Origin: Parelaphostrongylus tenuis
Lineage: Eukaryota; Nematoda; Chromadorea; Rhabditida; Metastrongylidae
Direction of reading: 5' to 3'
Length of the DNA: 64,000 nt
Assembly (NCBI GenBank): GCA_019055375.1
Contig: JAHQIW010005963.1
Span: forward strand, 22,994 to 86,993
Shown here: positions 36,180 to 48,800 of the stretch, one piece after another
How the letters are laid out: every line of letters begins with the position of its first letter
How positions within the stretch are numbered: position 1 is the first letter of the stretch
Notes under the pieces: generated by a model
What the model was told of the DNA's origin: nothing
The model's input: the letters and a program-made list of their open reading frames with translations, nothing else
Database searches by the model: none
Program-made: the position numbers and the translations under genes

Positions 36180-36399
36180 GACATAATCAGCGATCACAGA
36201 TAAGATATCTTGTAAGCCTTTTTTCTTGTGGTTTTGATCACAATTGCCCGTATTTCGAGCACTCTTTCATGGTTTGTTCGCCCTTGAGGTCTAGCTCAGC
36301 GTTACTCATCTAGAGGACAATCACGTCGTCTACGAACCTCGGCATGCTAAGCACACTTCGCTCTCATTCGCCTTTTCCACTCATTAGGGACGGCAAGAT
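35163..36399. other. Gene-free stretch with two (CT)n microsatellites
   Basis: (CT)n tracts are at about 35706-35734 and 36146-36174. ORFs of 67 and 86 codons near 35911-36181 end in Ser-Leu runs produced by the second microsatellite and have no other coding signal. Confidence 0.7.
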
Positions 36400-36690
36400 G
36401 AGCGCATGTGGCGCAGTGGTAAGAGTCGCTCTAAGTTTCACAAGAGGTCAATAGTTCAATTTCGCGCTCATGGTACACCAGGTCATCCATCCCTCCGGGG
36501 TCGGTAAATTGGTACTAGACTGATCTCGGACTTACCTAGAAGGATAAGCAACACTGGTTGGGTACAGCGGGAGGCCTCCTCGATTCATTTGTAAAGGCCA
36601 GATATGCATTAAATTCAGTTCAAACGAAGTTGAAAATTGAAAACGAATGCATGGTGTATCCCTTAGGGATTGATCAACGCCGAGAGCTTT
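36400..36690 (+). mobile_element. tRNA-derived SINE, family 1 (plus copy 2)
   Basis: Collinear with 21635-21945: GAGCGCATGTGGCGCAGTGG head, weak B box (AGTTCAATTTC), CCATCCCTCCGGGGTCGG body, CTAGAAGGATAAGCAACACTG, and an AGGGATTGATCAACGCCGAG tail. It is slightly more diverged than the 21.6 kb copy. Confidence 0.8.
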
Positions 36691-37069
36691 TAGAGCTTCA
36701 CATAGTGTTGGCAAACTAATGAATTGCTTGTTGGCAAATGAGGTTTATCAAAGTATGGCTTTTATTAAGTCATAAAATAAAGAAAATTAAAAAACTGAAA
36801 ATGTGCTGGACAACAAAAGTGCTGCGTACTACAATGCCGGATCGATGATTGAGGGGAATCTGTCAAATGGAGGCATTTCGCTGCAGATTATTCAAATTAA
36901 GTGGGTTTGAAAGTTAACATAATCAGTAGCATGGCGAAAAGCGTCATCAGTGTTTGTATTCTTGTAATCTGAATCACACAGTTCCTAACTTTCATACCGG
37001 TATATTGAATTAGCAAGTCATCAGAATATAAGCTGTGCCCAGCTTGAAATCAATTTCAATAATCAACAA

Positions 37070-40000
37070 GGCATGTAATATTTACAAGGCGCTTTCAAAC
37101 GTGTCAGCCAAGATTAGAGCCCCTTTAGATAGAGTTCGCTGCAAGGAATCAGTAAATGCTATTGGATGTCAGATTCTTTCAGAACAGACTGAGTAATATC
37201 GGATAGAACAAGAATTTGTTATATAAATATATAATAAAGTCAACAAAGGCATGTAATATTTACAAGGCGCTTTCAAAACGTGTCAGCCGAGATTAGAGCC
37301 CCTTTAGATAGAGTTCGATGCAAGGAATCAGAAAATGCTATTGGATGTCAGATTCTTTTAGAACAGACTGAGTTATAACGCATAGAATACGAAATTGTTA
37401 TACAATTATAGAAAAAATTAAAACAGGATAAAAACAAGCATGCAATATTTAACATGAATTTTCTAGGCGCTTTTAAGCGTTTCAGCCAAGATTAGAGCCC
37501 CTTTAGATAAGAGCTCAGTGCAAGGAATCAGAAAATGCTATTGGATGTCAGAATCTTTTAGAACAGACTGAGTAATAAGCATAGAATACGAATTTGTTAC
37601 ACAATTATAGAAAAAATTGAAACAGATAAAAACAGGATGCAATACTTAACTTGAATTTTCTAGGCGCTTTCAAGCGTTTCAGCCAAGATTAGAGCCCCTT
37701 TAGATAGAGTTCGATGCAAGGAATCAGAAAATGCTATTGGATGTCAGATTCTTTTAGAACAGACTGAGTAATATTGCATAGAATACGAATTTGTTATACA
37801 AATATAACAAATCAACAAAGCACGTAATATTTAACATGAATTTTCTAGGACGCTTTCAAACGTTTCAGCCAAGATTAGAGCCCCGTTAGATAGAGTTCGG
37901 TGCAAGGAATCAGAAAATGCATATTGGATGTCAGATTCTTTAGAACAGACTGAGTAATATTGCATAGAATACGATTCAATCATGTATATTAACATGAATT
38001 TTCAGGCGCTTTCAAACGTTTCAGCCAGATTAGAGCCCTTAAGATAGTTCGATGCAGGAATCAGAAAATCTATTGATGTCAGATTCTTTAGAACGAACTA
38101 AGTAGAAGCATAGAATACGATTCAATCAGTAGTATTTAACATGAATTTTCTAGGCGCTTTCAAACGTTTCAGCAAAAATTAGAGCCCCTCTTAGATAGTT
38201 CGATGCAAGGAATCAGAAAATTCTATTGGATGTCAGATTCTTTTAGAACGGACTAAGTAATAACGCATAGAATACGATTCAATCATGTAGTATTTAACAT
38301 GAATTTTCTAGGCGCTTTCAAACGTTTCAGCCAAGATTAGATCTGCATTTAAGATAGTTCGATGCAAGGAATCAGATAATTCTATTGGATGTCAGATTCT
38401 TTCAGAACTGACTGAGTAATAACGCATACAACACGAATTTATTATACTATATATAATAAAATTCAACGAAGCATGTAATATTTAACATGAATTTTCTAGC
38501 CGCTTTCAATCGTTTCAGCCAAGATTAGAGCCCCTTTAGATAGAGTTCGATGCAAGGAATCAGAAAACGCTATTGGATGTCAGATTCTTTTAGAACAGAA
38601 TGAGTAATGAAGCATAGAATAGGAATTTGTTACACAAAATATAATAGAATCTAAAAAGCACATTAATATTTAACATGAATTTTCTAGGCGCTTTCAAACG
38701 TTTCAGCCAAGATTAGAGCCCCATTAGATAGAGTTCGATGCAAGGAATCAGTAAATGCTATTTGTATGTCAGATTGTCTCAGAACAGACTGAGTAATAAC
38801 GCATACAATACGAATTTATTATACAAATATATATTAAAATCTAACAAAGCATGTAATATTTAACATGAATTTTCTAGGCGCTTTCAAACGTTTCAGCCAA
38901 GATTAGAGCCCCTTTAGATAGAGTTCGATGCAAGGAATCAGAAAACGCTATTGGATGTCAGATTCTTTTAGAACAGACTGAGTAATAACGCATATAATAC
39001 GAATTTGTATATACAAATATATCAAAAATCAACAAAGCATGTAATATTTAACATGAATTTTCTAGGCGCTTTCAAACGTTTCAGCCAAGATTAGAGCCCC
39101 TTAGATAGAGTTCGATGCAAGGAATCAGAAAAACGCTATTGGATGTCAGATTCTTTTAGAACAAACTGAGTAATAACGCATATAATACGAATTTGTTATA
39201 CAAAAATATAATAAAATCTAACAAAGCATGTAATATTAACATGAATTTTCTAGGCGCTTTCAAACGTTTCAGCCAAGATTAGAGCCCCTTTAGATAGAGT
39301 TCGATGCAAGGAATCAGAAAATGCTATTGGATGTCAGATTCTTTAGAACAAACGAGTAATAACGCATAGAATACGAATTTGATATACAAATATATAATAA
39401 AATCAAAAAAGAGCGTAATATTTAACATGAATTTTCTAGGCGCTTTCAAACGTTTCAGCCAGATTAGAGCCCCTTTAGATAGAGTTCGATGCAAGGAATC
39501 AGAAAATGCTATTGGATGTCAGATTCTTTTAGAACAGACTGAGTAATAACGCATATAATACGAATTTGTTATACAAAAATATAATAAAATCAAAAAAGGC
39601 ACGTAATATTTAACATGAATTTTCTAGGCGTTTTCAAACGTGTCAGCCGAGATTAGAGCCCCTTTAGATAGAGTTCGATGCAAGGAATCAGAAAATGCTA
39701 TTGGATGTCAGATTCTTTTAGAACAGACTGAGTAATAACGCATAGAATACGAATTTGTTATACAAATATACAACAAAATCAACAGAGCACGTATTAGTTA
39801 ACATGAATTTCTAGGCGCTTTCAAACGCTTCAGCCAAGATTAGAGCCCCTTAGATAGAGTTCGATGCAAGGAATCAGAAAATTGCTATTGGATGTCAGAT
39901 TCTTTTATGACAGACTGAGTAATGACGCATAAAATACGAATTTGTTATACAATTATAGACAAAATTGAATAGATAAAACAAGATGCAGTATTTAACTGAA

Positions 40001-43000
40001 TTTTCTAGGCACTTTCAAACGCTTCAGCCAAGATTAGAGCCCGTTAGATAGTTCGATGCAAGGAATCAGAAAATTCTATTGGACGTCAGATTCTTTTAGA
40101 ACAGACTGAGTAATGAGGCTTAGAATACGAATTTGTTTACACAATATAACAAAATCAAATAGAATAAAACAAGCATGTAATATTTAACATGAACTCTCTA
40201 GGCGTTTCATACGTTTTAGCCAAGATTAGAGCCTCTTTAGATAGAGTGCGATTTAAGGAATCAGAAAACGCTATTGGATGTCAGATTCTTTTAGAACAGA
40301 CTGAGTAATGAGGCATAGAATACGAATTTGTTATACAAATATAAGCAATCAAAATAGATAAAAACAAAGCATGTAACATTTAACATGAATTTTCTAGGCG
40401 CTTTCAAACGTTTTCAGCCAAGATTAGAGCCTCTTTAGATAGAGTGCGATTCAAGGAATCAGAAAATGCTATTGGATGTCAGATTCTTTTAGAACAGACT
40501 GAGTAATGACGCATAGAATACGAATTTGTTATACAAATATGAACAAATCAATAAATAAAAACAAAGCATGTAATATTTAACATGAACTTTCTAGGCGCTT
40601 TCAATCGTTTCAGCCAAGATAGAGCCTCTTTAGATAGAGTTCGATGCAAGGAATCAGAAAACGCTATTGGATGTCAGATTCTTTTAGAACAGACTGAGTA
40701 ATAAAGCATAGAATACGAATTTATTATACAAATATATAATAAAATCTACAAAGCATGTAATATAACATGAATTTTCTAGGCGCTTTCAAACGTTTCAGCC
40801 AAGATTAGAGCCCCTTAGATAGAGTTCGATGCAAGGAATCAGAAAATGCTATTGGATGTCAGATTATTTTAGAACAGACTGAGTAATAACGCTTAGAATA
40901 CGAATTTATTATACAAATATATATAAATTCAAAAAAGCATGTAATGAACATGAATTTCTAGGCGCTTTCAAACGTTTCAGCCAAGATTAGAGTCCTGTTA
41001 GATAGAGTTCGATGCAAGGAATCAGAAAATGCTATTGGATGTCAGATTCTTTTAGAACAGACTGAGTAATATCGCATAGAATACGAATTTATTATACAAT
41101 ATATAATAAATTCAAAAAAGGCTGTAATATTTAACATGAATTTTCTAGGCGCTCTCTAACGTTACAGCCAATGTAGATCCCCTTTAGATAGAGTTTGATG
41201 CAAGGTATCAGAAAATGCTATTGGATGTCAGATTCTTATGGAACACACTGAGTAATAATGCAACAGAATTAATTATACAAATATATAACAAATTCAAAAA
41301 AGGACGTAATATTCAACATGAATTTTCTAGCCGCTATCAAACGTTACAGCCAAGATTAGGGCCCTTTTAGATAGAGTTCGATGCAAGGAATCAGTAAATG
41401 CTATCTCATTTCAGATTCTTTTAGAGCTGACTGAGTGCTAAGGCTAGAATACGAATTTGTTGAGCAAACATATGCTAAAATCAAAACAGAATAAAACAAT
41501 CATGTAATATTCAACATGAATTTTCTAGGCGCTCAAACGTTTCAGCCAGATTAGAGCCTCTTTAGATAGAGTTCGATCAAGGAATCAAAAAACGCTATTG
41601 ATGTCAGATTCTTTTAAACAGACTGAGTAATAAGCACAGAATACGAATTTATTATACAAATATATAATAATTCAAAGAGAACGTAATATTTGACATGAAT
41701 TTCTAGACGCTTTCAAACGTTCCAGCCAAGATTAGAGTCTCTTTAGATAGAGTTCGATAAAAGCAATCAGAAAACGCTATTTATTGGATGTCAGTTTCTT
41801 CTCGGAACAGGCAGAGTAATAAAGAATCGAATACGAATTTGTTGCACAAAAATACAATAAAATCGAAAAAAGCACGTATATGTTAACATGAATTTTCTAG
41901 GCGCTTTCAAACGTCTCAGCCAGATTAGAGCCCTTTTAGATGAGAGTTCGATGCATGGAATCAGAAAATGCGACTGGATCTCAGATTCTTTTATAAACAG
42001 ACTGAGCAATATATGCATAGAATACGAATTTGTTATGCAAAAATATAATAAAATCAAATAGAATAAAAACAAAGCATGTAACATTTAAAAAGAATTTTCT
42101 AGGCGCTTTCAAACGTTTCAGCCAAGATTAGAGCCCCTTTAGGCAGAGTTCGATGAAAGGAATCAGAAAATGCTATTGGACGTCAGATTCTTTTATAACA
42201 GACTGAGTAATAATGCATAGAATACGAATTTATTATGCAAAAATATAATAAAACCAAAAAAGGACGTAATATTTGACATGAATTTTCTAGGCGCTTTCAA
42301 ACGTTTCAGCCAAGATTAGAGCCCTTTTAGATAAAGTTCGATGCACGGAATCAGAAAATGCTATTGGATGTCAGATTCTTGTGGAACAGACTGAGTAATA
42401 ATGCACAGAATACGAATTTGTTACACAGTTATAGAACAAAAATAAAACAGGATGAAAACAATGATGTAATATTCAACATGAATTTTCTAGGCCCTTGCAA
42501 ACGTTTCAAGCCAAGATTAGAGCCCCTTTAGATAGAGTTCGATGCAAGGAAGCAGAAAATGCTATTGGATGTGAGATTGTTTTAGAACAGACTGAGTAAT
42601 ATCGCATAGAATGCGAAATTGTTACACTATTTTAGAATGAAATCAAATAGAATAAAAACTAAGCACGTAATTTTCACCATGAATTTTCTATGCGCTTCAA
42701 ACGTTTCAGCCAAGATTAGAGCCCTTTTAAGATAACTCGATGCAAGGAAACAGAAAATTTTGTGTGATATCAGATTCTTTTAGAAACAGACTGAGTAATA
42801 ACGCATAGAATACGAATTTGTTATACAAATATACAACAAAATCAGTCAAAGCCACGTAATATTTAACATGAATTTTCTGTGGCGCTTTCAACCGTTTACA
42901 GCAAGATTAGAGCCCCTTTAGATAGAGAGTTCGATGGAACGAATCACAAAATGCTATTGGATGACAGATTCTTTCAGAACAGACCATGTAATAAGGCATA

Positions 43001-43237
43001 GAATACGAATTTGTTACACAATTATACCATAAAATCAAAATTGAATAAAATCAGAGCATGTAATAGTTAACATGAATTTTCTAGTCGCTTTCAAACGTTC
43101 CAGATAATAGAATCAGCGAAAGCATGTAATATTTAACATGAATTTTCTATGCGCTTTGAAACCGTTTCAGCCAAGATTAGAGCCCCTTTACGTAGTGTTC
43201 TATGCAAGGAATCAGAAAATGCTATTGGATGTCAGAT
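37070..43237. repeat. Tandem satellite array, about 187 bp unit, about 33 copies
   Basis: Each unit contains the ordered words TTTTCTAGGCGCTTTC, CGTTTCAGCCAAGATTAG, AGCCCCTTTAGATAGAG, TCGATGCAAGGAATCAG, GCTATTGGATGTCAGATTC, AGACTGAGTAATAACGCATA and a variable AT-rich spacer. Counting the CAAGATTAGAG word gives about 33 units over 6.2 kb, hence a mean spacing near 187 bp. Central units are most alike; units near 38.0-38.3 kb and 41.2-43.1 kb carry small deletions and substitutions. One truncated unit lies at about 43080-43110. Unit length is close to one nucleosome repeat. No ORF is conserved between units. Confidence 0.97.
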
Positions 43238-43293
43238 TATAAGCACCGTAGACGCTCATACAAGCGCTCATACAAGCGTCTACGGTGCTTATA
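43238..43293. repeat. Perfect 19 bp hairpin at the right edge of the satellite
   Basis: The arms 43238-43256 and 43275-43293 are exact reverse complements (TATAAGCACCGTAGACGCT and its complement). The word CTCATACAAGCG is repeated in tandem from 43255, spanning the loop and the arm edges. It begins exactly where satellite homology breaks off in mid-unit. Confidence 0.85.
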
Positions 43294-45539
43294 TGCTAAG
43301 AGACCCGTCTCATTCTCTGGACAAGAACTTTTCGTAGGAGTGTTAGTGCTAATTCAATAGTTTAAATCTCTGTCTGCAGTTACACATAGCCGGTTTTTCA
43401 AAACACTTTCTGTGACGTTGCAAGATTCAAAACAAATGATATATCGCAAGACTGCGTTTTTTTCCTTATTTTTCTTATACTTCTTTGGACAAAACTCTTT
43501 CTTTAGAACTCAGAAATGTGTTTGCTTTCTTAGAAAAGCGCCTCGCCGAATGGAGCTCTTTCTTCCGACTATTGATAATCACTAGATAGCGTATGTTTCT
43601 AGTGATTCTGAAGATGTGGTTATCTTCAGGCAAGATCGTTAGCCGAAAGAATAAGTTCGACTTTATATTTTAGGCCCGCTTCACCGGCTATTACCTGGAG
43701 TCAGGAGGGTGGAGGGCGGAGGGGGGGGTGGGGGGGGGGTGGGGGAGGGTGGTAAAGGCAATTCATTGATGCTGTTTGATATGTGGGATGGAATTCGCTA
43801 TTCACCTAAGAAATTTATCGCCACTTTGAGAGAGACTCCAGATAAAACGATTGATTCAGATGCTACAAAAGTTCGTCTGCACGTTGATATGCTTTTCGTG
43901 CTTCCTGCCAATTATACGAGTGAAATGAAGGCACACGAGAATGTGGAACATAATTTTATTTTGAATTTTGCAGCGTTATATAAGTGTATTTTGAAAAATC
44001 GGCCACGTGTAGTTGCAGCCAGAGATTGAAACGTTTGATTGATTATTAACACTTCTATGAAAAGTTTTTGCCCAGCGAATTAGATCCCTTTTTCATTTGT
44101 AGCCGCTAACATTTAAGTACTGCGGTTACAAATTTGCTGTGTTTTTGATGTTTGGTGGGTTTCCATCACTGTTTGCGATTTTTTTTCGGGGTTAACCTTT
44201 TTTCATCGCCTTATACTTTGTTGGAGATGGAACACTGATTGAACGGAACAGTGTCTTCGCAAAACTAATCAGAGAAATATCCAATTTGATTTCTTTACCT
44301 TTACACTATCGATTCACCATAAAGTGGGGCTTTGTCAAGTTTTGCGCAGAATTTGATTTAATCTCTTATTCTTAGGTGCACTTAACATCGTTTCTGCATC
44401 ATCAATACTTCTTTAAAAGAGGACGATGTTATCAACAGAAAGAAAATTTACAAGAACTCTTACAATTTTACTTACCTTCTTCGTTCCATCCAACGAGTTC
44501 ACTGTATGGCAAAGTGTAGGTACCATCAGGTTTGGAGATACTACGTCACCTTGTTAAAACTTCGCTCAATTGTGATATGTCCCGCTGGCACATGATTTCT
44601 CGCGTAGTACTTATTATATATTTTGTCACAAGATCTAACTAGTCAGCTCAACTATTCGTTCTCCTCAAAATTGGCGTGGAAGTTAGTCAATTTCTTCGAC
44701 TGTTACACATCAGTTTGCACAACTATTAGGATATAGTAGGTGCGCTCTATAAAAAATTGAGCTAAGTAATGAGCACTGAGGAATCTTACACAATCCCTGT
44801 TAAGGGATTTGGGACCAAATCAAAAATTTCAAGGTGAATGAATAAGTGATCGCTAGATTTCAGATACGAGATCTAAATGAGACTTCAAAGTGCGCTGTTC
44901 TCCTGCAGTCAACAACACTTTTCATCCATGGAAATCCACAAATCAGGGTTTACTAATATCTGCGCTCATTATGCATAGGTGGGTTACATTCTTTCAAGCA
45001 AAAGATTCTGCTTGTCCGACACCTCCTGCAAAACATTTAACGTGGCTGATTATGAAAACTAACTGCGAGAGATATTTGTAGGAAAACTCTGATTTGAGAA
45101 AGATAATCTATTTCAAGGAGTAACAAAAGAACAGGCTCAAAATTGGAGTCTACATCGCCGTTCATGTAATGTACTTTTATCCACCATAACAAATATAGGT
45201 GAAGCTGGGACCATTTAAAGAAAGATGTAAAATTGAAAATAGAGAAGTTTTTCTCTTTCTGAGTTTTTGCTATGAGATTCCAAAACAGATGCTAGAGAAA
45301 GGCCCGTACTCTTACCTTTGGAGTTCTATTTGAGATAGGAAGCTTTGAAACGAGAACATTTCCAGGATATACTAACATTACTTTTTACGACCTCACGTAA
45401 CATTTTACGGATCTTTTCTAGAACCCTGCCGCATTTGGGTTTATGCTTAGGCTTAGGCCTAATTGATATTGATTTTGACTTATACGTTCAGATATTATGA
45501 AAAAATACATTTGACATCAGCATTATCTAATTTCTGTAG
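43294..45539. other. Gene-free stretch after the satellite, with a G-rich tract
   Basis: A G-rich run (43703-43752, GGGGGGGGTGGGGGGGGGGT-like) could form a quadruplex. A 106-codon ORF (43709-44029) reads through it; after the Gly-rich start it has no recognised domain. Other ORFs (for example 44890-45081) also lack motifs. Confidence 0.5.
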
Positions 45540-45915
45540 AAAAAATCACCTGTATCACCTGTCGTCCCGTTGATCGTCTGAGTGACTCAAGCGCGTACCA
45601 GCAACTCTTCCATTTTTCCCTATCGCGTGCAAGAGTAGCCCAGTGGGTCCTCCTCGCTCTAGGGATTCGCTGAGCATCATATCTTTCTTCCATCGCTTTC
45701 GTGAAGAAAATCGGACCAACGAGTCAGTGGTCTTCCTTTAGAGCGCTTGACGTCCCGAGGAATCCAGTCGGTAACGGCTCTCGTCCATCGGTTGTCGTTG
45801 AAGCGCATCACGTGTCCGGCCCACCTTATTTTGATATCCAGGCGTGTAGAACGGCGTCTCTGATTTTCGATCGTTGACGTAGGTCGGAACTTCGGGATCC
45901 TTCCTCTCATTTGCG
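45540..45915 (-). mobile_element. RTE-clade LINE 3' fragment
   Basis: The minus-strand reading includes IKIRWAGHVMRFNDNRW, TRAVTDWIPRDVKRSKGR and PLTRWSDF, the C-terminal block of the RTE family seen at 15.5 and 23.9 kb. It ends in the same LINE 3' segment (sequence complementary to TCACTCGACGATCAACGG-like). It is 5'-truncated, as expected for target-primed insertion, and keeps 77 open codons. Confidence 0.85.
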
Positions 45916-45989
45916 AAATACGGGATACTCCTAAATAAATAATAATTAATAATAATTAAATATGCGGTAGGATTCTAAAAAAAGATGTT

Positions 45990-46637
45990 CAGAAATGAGG
46001 TGCCACTTGAGGCCTTCGGTAAAAATGTATTTTTTGCTTTTGTAGAACCTTTTTGTAGTTTATCGGTAGCTCAAATCAAGTGAATTTCAATGCCATGTTC
46101 AATATCTCAGACAGCTTGTTTTTGGCACCGTACCAGTCAAAATAAGGCTTTGTAACCCGTTCGAAGACTTCTCATTGGATAAAAGTTTTAATGTAATGAA
46201 CTTTTGATCGTTAGATAGAAAAAATCTTTCCAATTACAATCGTATATTCGACTTTCTAGAAGAACTTCTTCTAGCTTTGTAACGACCGAAAGAATATTGG
46301 GTTTCAGAGTCAGTGAGCACTTCTAGTCGGCTAAGGTGCGAATTGCAGAGTTCTAAGTTCTTTCTAAATAGCAAACACATTTTCTTAATCAGAAAGACTT
46401 GCTCTATCTAATGGTCAAAATTTTATTATAAACAAATTTTTTTTTATCAGGCGAAAAAACTTTAGCAAAATCTCGTTTTGACTGGTACGGCGTAAAGATA
46501 AGCAATATAAGAAATGAAATATACCTTCAAAATGCATTTGATTCAAGCTATCTGATGATCATACATTCGTCAAATAACAGCAAAGAATGCGCTTTTACCA
46601 AAGAACTCAAATGACGCCGTCATAATAGAACAGTACC
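45990..46637. mobile_element. Second copy of the long terminal inverted repeat element
   Basis: Collinear with 28241-28901: CACTTGAGGCCTTCGGT, TAGCTCAAATCAAGTGAATT, GACCGAAAGAATATTGGGTT, AGTGAGCACT.CTAGTCGGCTA, and a right end CATAATAGAACAGTACC. Its own ends are less complementary than in the 28.2 kb copy. Confidence 0.75.
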
Positions 46638-46949
46638 ACAAATGCGGCTGGCATCCAAGAAGATCTTATTTCACTTCTCTAGGGAAAATTTTCAGGCCAG
46701 TGAGTGGTATAGCGCTTGGTCATCCTGTTCAAGAAGGGTGACCCAAAAAGTTGTGGTATCTATCATTCAATATGCTCATTCAGTGTTCTCTACAAATAAT
46801 TCAAGCGCAAATTTCCTCGCATTCCAAGAACATTGAAAGAGATGCATCCGTTGAGCAAATACAAATCTGATGAGGAATCTGTTACTAAAATAACTGGTAA
46901 TCCGTAATCCAAGTTATACAAGCTTGTTGTAAATACTAATTGTTCTATC

Positions 46950-47060
46950 CCCTGAAATTCATTTACAAACTACAAAAAGCGTTTGACAATATCGAAACGG
47001 ATACAACCGTTCTAGAAATCGTCGGCAATGGAGTAGGCCTGTCATTCATGAGAGCTAGCT
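46950..47060 (+). mobile_element. Short RTE reverse-transcriptase fragment
   Basis: The plus-strand reading LQKAFDNIETDTTVLEIVGN aligns with the RTE block that in intact relatives reads KAFDSVET.AVLEALGNQG. Only about 100 bp is recognisable. Confidence 0.5.
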
Positions 47061-48093
47061 GACTGTCAACGTGATCATATGATTAAATTATGGGTCAAAA
47101 ATTTTCTTGCCACAATAGTGAAAGAAAAATAAGTTTGGGAAGGCGGCACTACCTCCGCAAAACTTTTGCAACCGCATTGTAGTGAACCATAAAACCATTG
47201 GACTGTAATGTATCTGTGGAAAATTTTCATCATCTTCATTTGGCACGTAATATCGTCATCATTGCGAGAGGTGCTAGGAAAACGATGTGGATGGCAGATA
47301 AGTTGGTAAATTGAAGAAAGGACTGGACTATGCATAATTAGAAGAACGTTCAACCAATGAAATTCCTAAGAAGTGAAGATGAGTGTGGTAACCAGTTGTA
47401 ATCGGAGCAGCTGAATGATTTATGGATAACGAGATGGGTCTCGCATGTCAGTATCATCGAAGCAGAACACACACCTTTGTCGATAGCACAAATAAGACAA
47501 TGGATTAGAAATATGGAAATTAAGGGAATCTTGTTGGAGCAGGTACTACTCGTGTGACCTCTCCTCCACTCACTGAAAAACATGAATTAGAAACCCTCCA
47601 ATAACACTTCAAAAACTGAATCGTGAACTATATCTGCACTGGTGTTTAACTGTCTGTAGAATGGATTATTATTTTGGATAAAGCGCATGTGACACTTGGC
47701 CATTTTTGCATTATGTAAACAACAGGGTCTTTAGTTCTACTACATATCGCGCCCCAAATCACCAAGCTTTTCTTACCCCCTTAAAAGTTTCTAAACTAAT
47801 ACCATGCTATGCTGCAAAAAAGCCAACTATGCAAATAGTCACTTCCACAATATTCAATGGAATCGATTGTATAACGCACTGCTTAGCGAAAATTCAATGA
47901 CTAACGCATCATTTTTTTATTACTTCAACTATTCATGAGCTAAAATTATTTTATGCTTTATTTATTTAGAACTCAAGAAACATAGCTCAAAAAATGCTCA
48001 TTACCTTATATATTAGGATGAAGAAAAGCTTCTTAACTCCAGCTGAAAAATCAAACTTCATATATTAATTCAATTGAAAGCAACAGCAATTAC
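47061..48093. other. Gene-free stretch
   Basis: ORFs of 64-92 codons occur on both strands (for example minus 47075-47353 and 47350-47583), but none has a recognisable domain, signal or splice structure. Confidence 0.4.
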
Positions 48094-48345
48094 TGATGTA
48101 GAGTGATGTGCAAAACTTTCGCTTCAGCTTGGGCTTGAACCCTCACCTTGCTCTATCCTGACGCGCGTGCTCTATCGGTTACACTACTGACTGGCGGTTG
48201 GCAGATAGATGTGCTGTAGCGTAGAAAGAATGGTTTGCAAGATGGGCGATAGCAGTGTAACGGATAGAGCACGCGCTCCTGGATAGAGTGATGTGCGAGT
48301 TCTAGTCCCGCCTAGCGCGAAAATTTTGCACATCACTCTACATCA
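48094..48345. mobile_element. Palindromic element with two divergent tRNA-like arms and perfect 22 bp ends
   Basis: The ends 48094-48115 and 48324-48345 are exact reverse complements (TGATGTAGAGTGATGTGCAA...). The left arm is a minus-strand tRNA-like unit (B box near 48130 read as GGTTCAAGCCC; A box near 48175). The right arm is a plus-strand unit (A box TAGCAGTGTAACGG at 48250; B box GAGTTCTAGTCCC near 48298). Both read outward. This is the cleanest copy of the family in the window. Confidence 0.8.
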
Positions 48346-48409
48346 ATGGGTAAATTTGAATCATCATGCCACAGCTAGAAGCGGTTAAGTAAAAAGAATT
48401 TCATTTGGC

Positions 48410-48800
48410 CTTAATGCAACAATTATTCTTCAAGAAAAGACCATCATTGTCCACAACGATCTTCTGCCAACGATCTGTAAGCTTCCGGATCTGCCAAAGA
48501 TGCTGATTCCTCAGACTGTAAATCAAAAAGTTTTCTGACATTTCTCTCAATTCGTTGTCTCAAGTCGTTGTTTACGAAGCAAATGTTCTTTTGAGAAGAA
48601 AAGACCTTAATCAGACGGCGCAGCATTTGAAATGCAGGCTGAAACGGCAAGACCTCGACTTTTTCCAATTCATCAAATTTTTCCTTAGCCTTCTTTGCGG
48701 TATGAGGTTTGACATTTTCTTGCTGAGCTTTTTGCCAAATCAACGTTTGGCACTTTTCCTTCAACGCATCATAGAATGTCTGATTGCTTTCTCATGGAAA
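48410..48800 (-). mobile_element. Mariner transposase C-terminal relic
   Basis: The minus-strand reading contains QQENVKPHTAKKAKEKFDEL (equivalent to the family's DNARPHVA block, with the Asp lost), EVLPFQPAFQ in place of the HPPYSPDLAP block, and a tail resembling KLTDRWQKIVDNDG read across a frameshift (48430-48490). It differs from the 58.7 kb mariner family. Confidence 0.65.

Noticed and set aside
35911..36181. ORFs ending in Ser-Leu repeats
   Set aside because: The repeats come from a (CT)n microsatellite.
41791..42084. 97-codon ORF on the minus strand
   Set aside because: It lies inside the satellite array; neighbouring units do not preserve the frame.
43709..44029. 106-codon ORF beginning with a glycine run
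   Set aside because: The start lies in a G-rich tract, the rest has no recognisable domain, and no splice structure or homologue is apparent. It was kept only as a note.
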